Source of the DNA: Desulfonauticus submarinus | Lineage (GTDB): Bacteria; Desulfobacterota; Desulfovibrionia; Desulfovibrionales; Desulfonatronovibrionaceae | Assembly: GCF_900104045.1 (NCBI RefSeq) | Contig: NZ_FNIN01000015.1 | Coordinates: forward strand, 1-42,444 | DNA length: 42,444 bases | Reading direction: 5' to 3' | In this document: positions 8,684 through 15,472 of the stretch, one piece after another | Layout of the letters: every line of letters begins with the position of its first letter | How positions within the stretch are numbered: the stretch's first letter is position 1 | The notes under the pieces: model-generated | The model's input: only the letters and a program-made list of their open reading frames with translations | Told to the model about the DNA's origin: nothing | Database searches by the model: none | Made by a program: the position numbers and the translations under genes

Positions 8684-9574
8684 ATGAAAGTAGTAAAAAA
8701 CACATCCATACAAGAATATCCACTATTTTCAAAAGGAAAAGTGCGAGACATTTATGAATTAAATGATGACCAACTCCTTATTATTACTACTGATCGAATG
8801 AGTGCTTTTGATGTGATCTTACCAGATCCTATTCCTTTTAAAGGAGTTGTATTAAATCAACTTACTATCTTTTGGATGAATAAATTTTCTTCAATAGTAG
8901 AAAACCACCTTATAGAAACAGAAGTAAAAAAATTTCCCGCACCTCTTCAAAAATATGCTGAAGAATTAGAAGGAAGAAGCGTAATTGTTCGTAAAGCAAA
9001 ACCTCTTCCCATAGAATGCATTGTGCGTGGCTATATTACTGGTTCAGGCTGGAAAGATTATATAAAAACAGGAAAAGTTTGTGGTCATGTTTTACCTAAA
9101 GATCTAAAAAAATCAGAAAAATTACCCAACCCAATCTTTACTCCTTCCACTAAGGCGGAATTAGGAGAACATGATGAAAACATTACTTTATCCCAAGCCA
9201 AAGCCAAAATCGGCGAGGTTCTCTTAAATACCATTGAAGAGATATCTTTAACATTATATTCTAAAGCTCAAGAATATGCATGGGATAGGGGTATTATAAT
9301 AGCAGATACAAAATTTGAATTTGGGATAAAAGACAAAAAAATATATCTCATAGATGAAGTATTAACTCCAGATTCCTCTCGATTTTGGCCTAAAGAAACT
9401 TATACTCCTGGTAAAGATCAACCAAGTTTTGATAAACAATACTTACGTGACTGGCTAACAAACTCAGGATGGGACAAAACACCACCTGGACCAAAACTTC
9501 CTCCAGAGGTTATCGAACAAACTCAAAAAAAATATCTTCAAGCCTATGAATTTTTAACAGGAAAAACTCTATAA
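8684..9574 (+). CDS. purC: Phosphoribosylaminoimidazole-succinocarboxamide (SAICAR) synthase
   Basis: 296 residues. It joins CAIR and aspartate with ATP in purine synthesis. The N-terminal FSKGKVRDIYEL is the ATP loop; TTDRMSAFDVILPDPIP, ECIVRGYITGSGWKDY and IADTKFEFGI are family hallmarks, and DEVLTPDSSRFWP is a strong signature of the long (about 290-300 residue) form. AAGGAG is spaced well from the ATG. It follows hisD by 16 bases and probably shares its transcript. A 100-base AT-rich gap separates it from fabI. Confidence 0.96.
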   Translation: MKVVKNTSIQEYPLFSKGKVRDIYELNDDQLLIITTDRMSAFDVILPDPIPFKGVVLNQLTIFWMNKFSSIVENHLIETEVKKFPAPLQKYAEELEGRSVIVRKAKPLPIECIVRGYITGSGWKDYIKTGKVCGHVLPKDLKKSEKLPNPIFTPSTKAELGEHDENITLSQAKAKIGEVLLNTIEEISLTLYSKAQEYAWDRGIIIADTKFEFGIKDKKIYLIDEVLTPDSSRFWPKETYTPGKDQPSFDKQYLRDWLTNSGWDKTPPGPKLPPEVIEQTQKKYLQAYEFLTGKTL

Positions 9575-9674
9575 AACCAATAATCAAACGTTTATTTTAG
9601 AAATCTTTAAATTAACTAAAAACGTAAATAAACCTAAAAAATAGCTAAGAAAAGCGCTTAAAAAGGAGAAGACT

Positions 9675-10439
9675 ATGCTTTTAAAAGACAAAAAGGCTTT
9701 AATCTTTGGTGTAGCAAATAACAAATCAATTGCTTATGGGATTGCCAAAGCCTTTAAAGAACAGGGGGCATCTTTAGCTTTTAACTACCTTGGAGAGGCG
9801 TTAAAAAAGCGAGTTCAACCTCTAAGTAAAGAACTTGGAGGAGATTTTATATTCGACTGCGATGTAAGCAATGACGAACAAATTGAACAGGCCAAACAAT
9901 TAGTGGAAGAAAAATGGGGAAAAGTAGATATTTTAATTCACTCTGTAGCCTTTGCCAAAAGAGAAGACTTAAAAGGTCGTTTTATTGAAACCTCAAGGGA
10001 AGGATTTCATATAGCCTTAGATATCTCTGCTTATTCTTTGGTCAGACTTTGTCAGGCATTTGAACCACTCTTTACAGAACAAGCATCTATAATTACTTTA
10101 AGTTATTATGGAGCTCAAAAAGTAGTTAGAAACTATAATGTAATGGGAGTTGCTAAGGCTGCACTTGAGGCAAGTGTACGCTATTTGGCCTTAGATTTAG
10201 GAGAAAACAATATCAGGATAAATGCTATTAGTGCAGGACCAATTAAAACATTGGCGGCAAGTGGAATCTCTGGATTTAAAACCATATTTAAGACAATAGA
10301 AGAAAAAGCACCTTTAAAAAGAAATGTAACCCAAGAAGATGTAGCAAAAACTGCTCTTTATCTTGCTTCAGATTTATCATCAGGAGTAACAGGAGAAGTA
10401 ATTTTTGTAGATTCTGGTTATAACATTTTGGGAATCTAA
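9675..10439 (+). CDS. fabI: Enoyl-ACP reductase (NADH), FabI type
   Basis: 254 residues, a short-chain dehydrogenase that reduces trans-2-enoyl-ACP in fatty acid elongation. GVANNKSIAYGIAK is the FabI-type nucleotide loop. The FabI-specific catalytic arrangement is visible: LSYYGAQKVVRNYNVMGVAKAAL holds the paired Tyr residues and the Lys. INAISAGPIKTLAASGI is the substrate-loop region. AAAAAGGAG precedes the ATG. A tiny membrane ORF starts two bases after the stop, so its translation is probably coupled to this gene. Confidence 0.95.
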   Translation: MLLKDKKALIFGVANNKSIAYGIAKAFKEQGASLAFNYLGEALKKRVQPLSKELGGDFIFDCDVSNDEQIEQAKQLVEEKWGKVDILIHSVAFAKREDLKGRFIETSREGFHIALDISAYSLVRLCQAFEPLFTEQASIITLSYYGAQKVVRNYNVMGVAKAALEASVRYLALDLGENNIRINAISAGPIKTLAASGISGFKTIFKTIEEKAPLKRNVTQEDVAKTALYLASDLSSGVTGEVIFVDSGYNILGI

Positions 10440-10441
10440 TA

Positions 10442-10537
10442 ATGAATTTTAATGATTATCTTATCCTTATTGGTATTATAGTTGTATGGTTTATTTTAAT
10501 AAAAATTATATTTCCTAAATTAGGACTACCAACGTGA
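10442..10537 (+). CDS. 31-residue single-pass membrane peptide; candidate selenoprotein if the TGA is read as Sec
   Basis: ATG 10442 opens two bases after the fabI stop and the frame reaches TGA at 10535-10537. The product is one hydrophobic helix (LILIGIIVVWFILIKIIF, about 7-24) ending PKLGLPT. Three observations make the TGA suspicious. A hairpin with a 6-bp stem and a loop having G at its second position begins 13 bases after it. The frame stays open after TGA for 25 more codons (GSKNVC..., with Cys six residues after the TGA) to TAG at 10613-10615. That TAG overlaps the start of the next gene, which has no Shine-Dalgarno of its own. Either a 31-residue peptide or a 57-residue selenoprotein is possible. 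Coding status is supported by coupling to fabI and by composition, not by a recognised family. Confidence 0.55.
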   Translation: MNFNDYLILIGIIVVWFILIKIIFPKLGLPT

Positions 10538-10549
10538 GGAAGTAAAAAC

Positions 10550-10567
10550 GTCTGTAGTTTAACAGAC
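10550..10567 (+). promoter_or_regulatory. SECIS-like hairpin 3' of an in-frame TGA
   Basis: GTCTGT (10550-10555) pairs perfectly with ACAGAC (10562-10567) around the loop AGTTTA. Eighteen bases lie between the TGA (10535-10537) and the loop, and G is the second loop base. Both fit the known bacterial SECIS rules (loop 16-37 bases after UGA, G in the first two loop positions). It is not a plus-strand terminator, because an A-rich stretch rather than a T tract follows. The short stem makes chance formation possible. Confidence 0.4.
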
Positions 10568-10605
10568 AAAAATAAAAACAATAAATCAAACAATAAAAAC
10601 AAACC

Positions 10606-11559
10606 ATGCAAATAGTTGTTCTTGATGGATATACTTTAAATCCAGGAGATTTGGATTGGAAACCTTTAAAATCCTTGGGTGAAGTAAAAATATACGATAG
10701 AACACCCCAAGAAAAAATTATCAAACGAGCTAAAGATGCTCAAATTATTTTTACTAATAAAACTGTTTTAAATGAAAAAGTTTTATCTCAACTTCCAGAA
10801 GTAAAATATATTGGAGTATTAGCTACGGGATATAATGTAGTTGACATATCATATTGTAAAAAACACAAAATTATAGTTACAAATGTCCCAGGATATGGGC
10901 CAAAAACAGTAGCTCAAATGGTTTTTGCCCATATCCTAGAATTTACAAACCATGTTTATGAACATCATTTAAGTGTTTTAAATGGTGAATGGTCCCAAAA
11001 AACAGACTTTTGCTACTGGAAATATCCTCTCATAGAATTATCTAATAAGACTCTTGGAATTATCGGATATGGACAAATAGGAAAAGAAGTGGCTTTATTA
11101 GGGCATGCCTTTGGGATGAATATTTTAGTAAACACGCGGACTGTTCCTAAAACCGCCCCTAATTATGTTAAATTTGTCAGTCTTAAAAAACTGGCCAACG
11201 AAAGTGATTTTATCTCTCTTAATTGTCCTTTGACTCCAACTACTCATCATTTAATAAATAAAAATTTTTTCCAGCAAATGAAACAGAGCGCTTTTATTAT
11301 AAACTGTGGCAGAGGACAATTAATAAACGAAAAAGATTTAAAATATGCTTTAGAAACAAAACAAATTGCAGGGGCTGGCATAGATGTTTTGAGTCAAGAA
11401 CCACCTCCTAAAAATCATCCTTTATTTAAATGTCCTAATATTCATTTTACTCCTCACATTGCCTGGGCAACTAAAGAAGCTCGTCAACGACTTTTAAATA
11501 TTGCTATAGAAAACTTAGCAGCTTTTTTACAAGGTAAACCCCAAAATATTGTTAATTAA
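10606..11559 (+). CDS. D-2-hydroxyacid dehydrogenase (glycerate dehydrogenase/HprA-like)
   Basis: 317 residues of the D-isomer-specific 2-hydroxyacid dehydrogenase family. LGIIGYGQIGKEVA (about 146-159) is the NAD loop. ATGYNVVDI lies in the substrate-binding domain; NCGRGQLINE carries the catalytic Arg region and TPHIAWAT the catalytic His. The overall pattern is closest to glycerate dehydrogenase/hydroxypyruvate reductase, but the substrate is not certain. The ATG lies in an A-rich leader with no Shine-Dalgarno and overlaps the TAG of the read-through frame from the preceding small ORF (ATGCAAATAG), suggesting translational coupling. The tRNA-Ser promoter lies in its last codons. Confidence 0.88.
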   Translation: MQIVVLDGYTLNPGDLDWKPLKSLGEVKIYDRTPQEKIIKRAKDAQIIFTNKTVLNEKVLSQLPEVKYIGVLATGYNVVDISYCKKHKIIVTNVPGYGPKTVAQMVFAHILEFTNHVYEHHLSVLNGEWSQKTDFCYWKYPLIELSNKTLGIIGYGQIGKEVALLGHAFGMNILVNTRTVPKTAPNYVKFVSLKKLANESDFISLNCPLTPTTHHLINKNFFQQMKQSAFIINCGRGQLINEKDLKYALETKQIAGAGIDVLSQEPPPKNHPLFKCPNIHFTPHIAWATKEARQRLLNIAIENLAAFLQGKPQNIVN

Positions 11560-11578
11560 AAATGCTATATTGTATAAT
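11549..11578 (+). promoter_or_regulatory. Promoter for tRNA-Ser and SRP RNA
   Basis: TTGTTA at 11549-11554 and a perfect TATAAT at 11573-11578 are 18 bases apart. The -35 lies in the last codons of the dehydrogenase gene. Transcription would start about 45 bases before the tRNA. Confidence 0.55.
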
Positions 11579-11632
11579 AAGAAACTCTTGCTTTTTATTT
11601 TCTTTTTAGTTAGAAGTCTCTCTCTTTGAGGT

Positions 11633-11726
<94 letters not shown>

Positions 11727-11741
11727 GATGACAAAAACATA

Positions 11742-11829
11742 GGGGAGCCAGGCGGCACAGGCGCTGCAAACCCCGTCAGGCCCGAGAGGGAGCAGCGGTA
11801 GCAGTTGTCTGTGGGTGCCTGGTTTCCCT
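11742..11829 (+). ncRNA. ffs: 4.5S signal recognition particle RNA (small bacterial SRP RNA)
   Basis: The conserved domain IV is visible: CCGTCAGG, a GAGA-containing apical loop, then GGGAGCAGCGG, the Ffh-binding site. The ends GGGGAGCCAGGC and GCCTGGTTTCCCT pair to close the long hairpin. It begins about 15 bases after the tRNA-Ser CCA and ends just before a strong terminator, so it is likely cotranscribed with and processed from the tRNA precursor. Ends are estimated from pairing. Confidence 0.93.
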
Positions 11830-11832
11830 AAA

Positions 11833-11865
11833 AGAAGCGCCCACCAAGATGGGCGCTTCTTTTAT
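11833..11865 (+). terminator. Rho-independent terminator after SRP RNA
   Basis: AGAAGCGCCCA (11833-11843) pairs perfectly with TGGGCGCTTCT (11850-11860) around a 6-base loop. TTTATTTT follows. Confidence 0.93.
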
Positions 11866-11910
11866 TTTAGTAAGTTAGCTTACAAAAAATAAATACACCA
11901 ATTTACTAAT

Positions 11911-11940
11911 AAAAAAGCCTCTCATATGAGAGGCTTTTTT
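11911..11940. terminator. Bidirectional terminator
   Basis: A perfect 30-base palindrome: AAAAAAGCCTCTCAT at 11911-11925 and its complement at 11926-11940. A and T runs at both ends allow function in both directions. It lies 26 bases beyond the haoA stop on the minus strand. Confidence 0.9.
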
Positions 11941-11966
11941 ATTCCTTTAATTTTTCTACAGTGAAA

Positions 11967-13358
11967 CTATTTTTTTCTACCAAAAATTTGATAAGGTCTT
12001 GTAGTATTTCCTCCTGTTCCTGGAAAGTTATCATATTTTTCAGCTTTCTTGCCAGTCTTTAAAAGATGATTCGCTTCAGCCATAAATCTATTAAAACGAT
12101 GTTTACACTCATAAAATCCATGCCACCATGCATAATCAGGGGCCATCATAGCTGCACCCATTCTTGCTCTTCTACCCTCATGATGCCATAATTCATAAAA
12201 CTCTACTTCTAGTCTCTCATCAAAAAATCTCGACTTATCAAGTAAACCTTTTTCATAAAGTTTAGTCAACATTGCCTTCGCAGGTTTAAAGTAATTTTCA
12301 TTATACTCTTTTACCACTTGGTCTAATTTAATATAGTGATCATCAACCCATGTTTGACCATGACACTGTTTACAAATTTCTTTCATTTTATTTCTTTCTA
12401 CTTTCCAATTAGTTTTAGCTGGGAATGGTTTAAATTCAGAAGGACGAATAGTAAGTGGGGCTTGAGTTTCCCAAGAAAGACGTTCAGTCACATCGTGAGT
12501 AGTCATCACTGTTCCTGCCCCAGACATATGACAAGAAGCACAAGTTGGTCCCCTGAAATCTACTCCAGGCGTCCAAGTACCAGGCGCTGCGTCAAAATTA
12601 TACTCATGTTTAAATGCATCATAGATATCTCCATGTTTTGATTCTTTAAAAATCTCAATTTGAGGGTGATCTGGACCTAGATGACATTGTCCGCAAGCTT
12701 CTGGCTTTCTAGCATCCATGACAGAAAATCTATGCCTTGTATGACAACTAGTACAGCTTCCTAAACTGCCATCTAAGTTAAGTCGTCCAACTCCAACATT
12801 TGGCCAAGTTTTAGGATCAAATTTACCATTTTTATCCACTTTTAATACCGTACCATGACAATAAAAACAACCTGCAGTGCGTTCCCAATCTGTATTCATC
12901 CCTTGGTTTAACCAAGGATCAAGTTTCCAAATAATTTCTAAAGTATTTGCATGCTTACTGCGAGAATATTGTTTTACTTCATCAGGGTGACATCTAGAGC
13001 AGTCCTTAGGAGTTACTACAGCAGAGATAGGAACTCTATAATCCGAAGTTCCCCACTTACTATCAGAGCGCTGATATTGTTTAAAATGAGTTTTGCTCAC
13101 ATCTAAGTCATGCTCCTCTGCCTGATGACAATCAATACAAGAAATATTTGCATGTGCATGCCTAGAATTTGCCCAGTCCACAAACAAACCAGGAGTTTCT
13201 ACTTTATGGCACTCAATACAAGCTTGTCCTTGTTTTGACATTCCCCTTTCGACCCGAAATTCTTTAGTCTTGGGATTGTTTTTTGCATATCCAGATATAG
13301 CAATAAATAGCCCTACCACACCCACCAAACATACAATCCATCTAAATTTTGCCCTCAT
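11967..13358 (-). CDS. haoA: Octahaem cytochrome c of the hydroxylamine oxidoreductase (HAO) family
   Basis: 463 residues with an N-terminal signal/anchor (about 5-24) and eight CxxCH motifs at about residues 47, 74, 120, 164, 202, 222, 273 and 329. The fourth, CFYCHG, sits where the HAO family has its catalytic haem. The C-terminal helical region includes PDYAWWHGFYE (about 408-417). Expected location is the periplasm. In non-ammonia oxidisers such proteins, paired with a NapC/NrfH-type partner, are thought to reduce nitrite or hydroxylamine rather than oxidise it. Direction depends on the tyrosine that cross-links the active haem in true HAO, which I cannot assign without an alignment. A strong AGGAGGGGG precedes the start. 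haoC lies 20 bases upstream in the same operon. Confidence 0.88.
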   Translation of the reverse strand: MRAKFRWIVCLVGVVGLFIAISGYAKNNPKTKEFRVERGMSKQGQACIECHKVETPGLFVDWANSRHAHANISCIDCHQAEEHDLDVSKTHFKQYQRSDSKWGTSDYRVPISAVVTPKDCSRCHPDEVKQYSRSKHANTLEIIWKLDPWLNQGMNTDWERTAGCFYCHGTVLKVDKNGKFDPKTWPNVGVGRLNLDGSLGSCTSCHTRHRFSVMDARKPEACGQCHLGPDHPQIEIFKESKHGDIYDAFKHEYNFDAAPGTWTPGVDFRGPTCASCHMSGAGTVMTTHDVTERLSWETQAPLTIRPSEFKPFPAKTNWKVERNKMKEICKQCHGQTWVDDHYIKLDQVVKEYNENYFKPAKAMLTKLYEKGLLDKSRFFDERLEVEFYELWHHEGRRARMGAAMMAPDYAWWHGFYECKHRFNRFMAEANHLLKTGKKAEKYDNFPGTGGNTTRPYQIFGRKK

Positions 13359-13378
13359 ACCCCCTCCTAATATATTTT

Positions 13379-13915
13379 TTACATTTTATTTAGTACAAAA
13401 AAACTTCTCTGTTTATGAACCAAATTTTGATGACAATCTACACACCGCTTTTCATATCCTTTTCTAGGATATAACACAGACCTATGAGCCAACATAGCTC
13501 CCCTATTATTACTTAAATACAGCAAATTACGATGGCACTTCTGGCATTGTTCATTTTTCATAGTTGCATATACTTTTTTACGATTTTCTTCATGATTATA
13601 TTCTTTGATAGGATCGTCATAGCTCAAATGTATAATAATATCTTTTAAGCCATGATAAGTTTTTGCAAAGAAAAAACTCCACGTATCATGGGGTGCTGGT
13701 AAATGGCAATCCATGCAATCAGCAACAACTCCTTTAGAATTAAAGGCGTGGGCTGAACTTTTCCATGTATCATATGCCCATTCTATTTCATGACAAGAAG
13801 AGCAAAACTTTGGAGTTGAAGTTCTTACCATTGTATAATAAGTCATACTAAAGAGAGGAAAACCTATACCAACTATGAGAAAAAATAATAAAATTATTTT
13901 TAACAAAATTCTCAT
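13379..13915 (-). CDS. haoC: NapC/NrfH-family membrane tetrahaem cytochrome c, quinol-oxidising partner of HaoA
   Basis: 178 residues. One N-terminal transmembrane helix (about 5-27) anchors four CxxCH haem motifs: CSSCH, CMDCH, CQKCH and CVDCH. This layout is the NapC/NrfH family, which takes electrons from menaquinol and passes them to a periplasmic reductase. The gene directly upstream of an octahaem HAO-family protein matches the haoC-haoA pairing described in Epsilonproteobacteria. GGAGGG precedes the ATG at 13915, and a good promoter lies 29-56 bases upstream. The exact physiological acceptor is inferred. Confidence 0.88.
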   Translation of the reverse strand: MRILLKIILLFFLIVGIGFPLFSMTYYTMVRTSTPKFCSSCHEIEWAYDTWKSSAHAFNSKGVVADCMDCHLPAPHDTWSFFFAKTYHGLKDIIIHLSYDDPIKEYNHEENRKKVYATMKNEQCQKCHRNLLYLSNNRGAMLAHRSVLYPRKGYEKRCVDCHQNLVHKQRSFFVLNKM

Positions 13916-13943
13916 GTTCCCTCCTCTAAAATTTGAAAAATAG

Positions 13944-13971
13944 TTTATACAGGAAACAAAAATTTTGGCAA
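13944..13971 (-). promoter_or_regulatory. Promoter of haoC-haoA
   Basis: On the minus strand, -35 TTGCCA (13966-13971) and -10 TATAAA (13944-13949) are separated by 16 bases, each one mismatch from consensus. The start site would be near 13937, about 20 bases before the haoC ATG. No clear operator half-sites were seen around it. Confidence 0.6.
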
Positions 13972-14001
13972 GTTTTTTTTAAAAAAATATAAATAATTAA
14001 A

Positions 14002-14811
14002 TTAGAAATTAATTGAAGAAAATATACTCTGAGAGAGCCAGCTAGGCTTATCTATAACCTTAAAACCAGGCATAGAAAATACAGTATGATGTAAAAATAA
14101 TGAAGAAGTGGTATCTTGGGAAGAAAGATAAAGATTGTCTCCTACTATAGGATATCCTACAGAAGCCAAATGTGCTCTAATTTGGTGGCGTTTACCTTTT
14201 AAAATTTTAACCTTGACCACAGTTGTATCTTGTTCTTGAAAAATCGGTTCCACCCATGTAAATCTCAAACTAGACCTTTCTTCCTGCTTTATTACTTTAA
14301 CCTTTTTTCTTTTTTTTACATCTAGTTGCCACTTAATTAGTAAGGAATGAGTTAAAACTCCCCAAACTTTTGCCAAATAAATTTTTACTGTCTTGCCTTG
14401 AGATTGATAATACGAATATTCTTCTTTTGCTTGAGAATTAAAAGCTATAATTAAAATTCCCGAGGTCAAAAAATCCAATCTATTTAAAAGCTGTGCATTT
14501 TTGTTAGGGAAAATAAAAGATAAATTTTCCTCTATATTCTGCTTATCTTTACCTTTAGCAGAATGAATCTTTTCTGGCTTACTTATGGCGGCAAAATTTC
14601 TTTCTTCTTTTATAATCCTTATTAAGGGTAAGGTAAAAAATTTATAGTCCTCAGATAAAAATCTTATATCATCACTTTCTTGAACAAAAAAACTTCCCTG
14701 TCTAACATTCTTTCCATTAACTAAAACTCTTCCCTGACGTATAGCCTCTTTAGCTTGTCTTCGACTTATTTTAAACTGCTTTGCTACAGCAATATCTAAA
14801 CGCTTGTACAT
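14002..14811 (-). CDS. RluA-family 23S rRNA pseudouridine synthase
   Basis: 269 residues. An N-terminal S4 RNA-binding domain (about 1-50: RLDIAVAKQF, SRRQAKEAI, RVLVNGK) precedes the RluA catalytic domain. LLNRLDFLTSGI holds the catalytic Asp in the RLD motif; GKRHQIRAHLASVGYPIVGDNLY is the family's C-terminal signature region. It isomerises uridines in RNA, most likely 23S rRNA, but the target site is unknown. The start codon follows, after only three bases, the T run of a terminator hairpin belonging to the upstream gene, and there is no normal Shine-Dalgarno. How it is transcribed and translated is therefore unclear. Confidence 0.88.
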   Translation of the reverse strand: MYKRLDIAVAKQFKISRRQAKEAIRQGRVLVNGKNVRQGSFFVQESDDIRFLSEDYKFFTLPLIRIIKEERNFAAISKPEKIHSAKGKDKQNIEENLSFIFPNKNAQLLNRLDFLTSGILIIAFNSQAKEEYSYYQSQGKTVKIYLAKVWGVLTHSLLIKWQLDVKKRKKVKVIKQEERSSLRFTWVEPIFQEQDTTVVKVKILKGKRHQIRAHLASVGYPIVGDNLYLSSQDTTSSLFLHHTVFSMPGFKVIDKPSWLSQSIFSSINF

Positions 14812-14814
14812 AAC

Positions 14815-14837
14815 AAAAAAGCCCCTTTTGGGGCTTT
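14815..14837 (-). terminator. Terminator hairpin overlapping a stop codon and abutting the next start
   Basis: On the minus strand AAAGCCCC (14837-14830) pairs with GGGGCTTT (14825-14818) around AAAA, followed by a run of six T (14820-14815). It includes the stop of the CDP-alcohol phosphatidyltransferase gene and ends three bases before the RluA-family ATG. Confidence 0.8.
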
Positions 14838-15447
14838 ATTTAATTTTAACATTTACCTCTATCAGTCTCTGCACAACAGTAATAAAACACAGCAACATAA
14901 ACAAAGTTAAACCAACCCACATAAGCCCATCTTTCATGCCAAATATTAAAATCAGAAATAGCCAGATTATCAAATAAACTGTTCTAGTAGCTCTATCCAT
15001 AATACCAGATTCACAACTAATACCTAAGGATTCTGCTTTAGCTTTAATATAACTGATTAAAAAGCACAACAATAAAACAAACAATATCACGTTCCCAGCG
15101 ACAAATACCCATTTTCCTTGTTTTAAGAATAAAATAAAAATCCCCATTAAATAAAAGGCATCGCTAATTCTATCCAACACAGAGTCCCAAAAAGCACCCT
15201 GAATCGAAACCCTCTTAGTAATTCTTGCATACTGTCCATCTATACTATCTGAAAATCCAGAAAGCAAAATAAGTAAAAGTCCCCAAAAAATATGAAGCCA
15301 AAACCCTAAAGGAACTAACAGGGCAAAAACAAATCCTGCAAAACTAATTTGCGCAGGAGAAATATTTTTATTTTTCAAAATCGGGAAAAAATTTTTTTCC
15401 AAAAAATCATAATAACGTAAAGTTATAGAATAAGTTTTCCAATTCAT
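14836..15447 (-). CDS. CDP-alcohol phosphatidyltransferase family membrane enzyme
   Basis: 203 residues. The family signature D-x2-D-G-x2-A-R-x8-G-x3-D-x3-D is complete: DSIDGQYAR, then QGAFWDSVLDR. These residues bind the CDP-activated lipid and metal. About five or six hydrophobic helices place it in the inner membrane. The substrate alcohol (glycerol phosphate, inositol phosphate or other) cannot be told. The ATG at 15447 is chosen because AAGGAGG (about 15458-15464) precedes it; an upstream in-frame ATG at 15504 lies within the preceding gene and would add 19 non-membrane residues. It lies 25 bases after the nitronate monooxygenase-like gene and is probably cotranscribed. Confidence 0.85.
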   Translation of the reverse strand: MNWKTYSITLRYYDFLEKNFFPILKNKNISPAQISFAGFVFALLVPLGFWLHIFWGLLLILLSGFSDSIDGQYARITKRVSIQGAFWDSVLDRISDAFYLMGIFILFLKQGKWVFVAGNVILFVLLLCFLISYIKAKAESLGISCESGIMDRATRTVYLIIWLFLILIFGMKDGLMWVGLTLFMLLCFITVVQRLIEVNVKIK

Positions 15448-15472
15448 AACTTTTAACTCCTCCTTTTCAAGT

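Noticed and set aside
10550-10567. Hairpin after the small ORF read as a terminator
   Set aside because: On the plus strand an A-rich stretch follows, not T; and the downstream gene has no promoter of its own that I can see.
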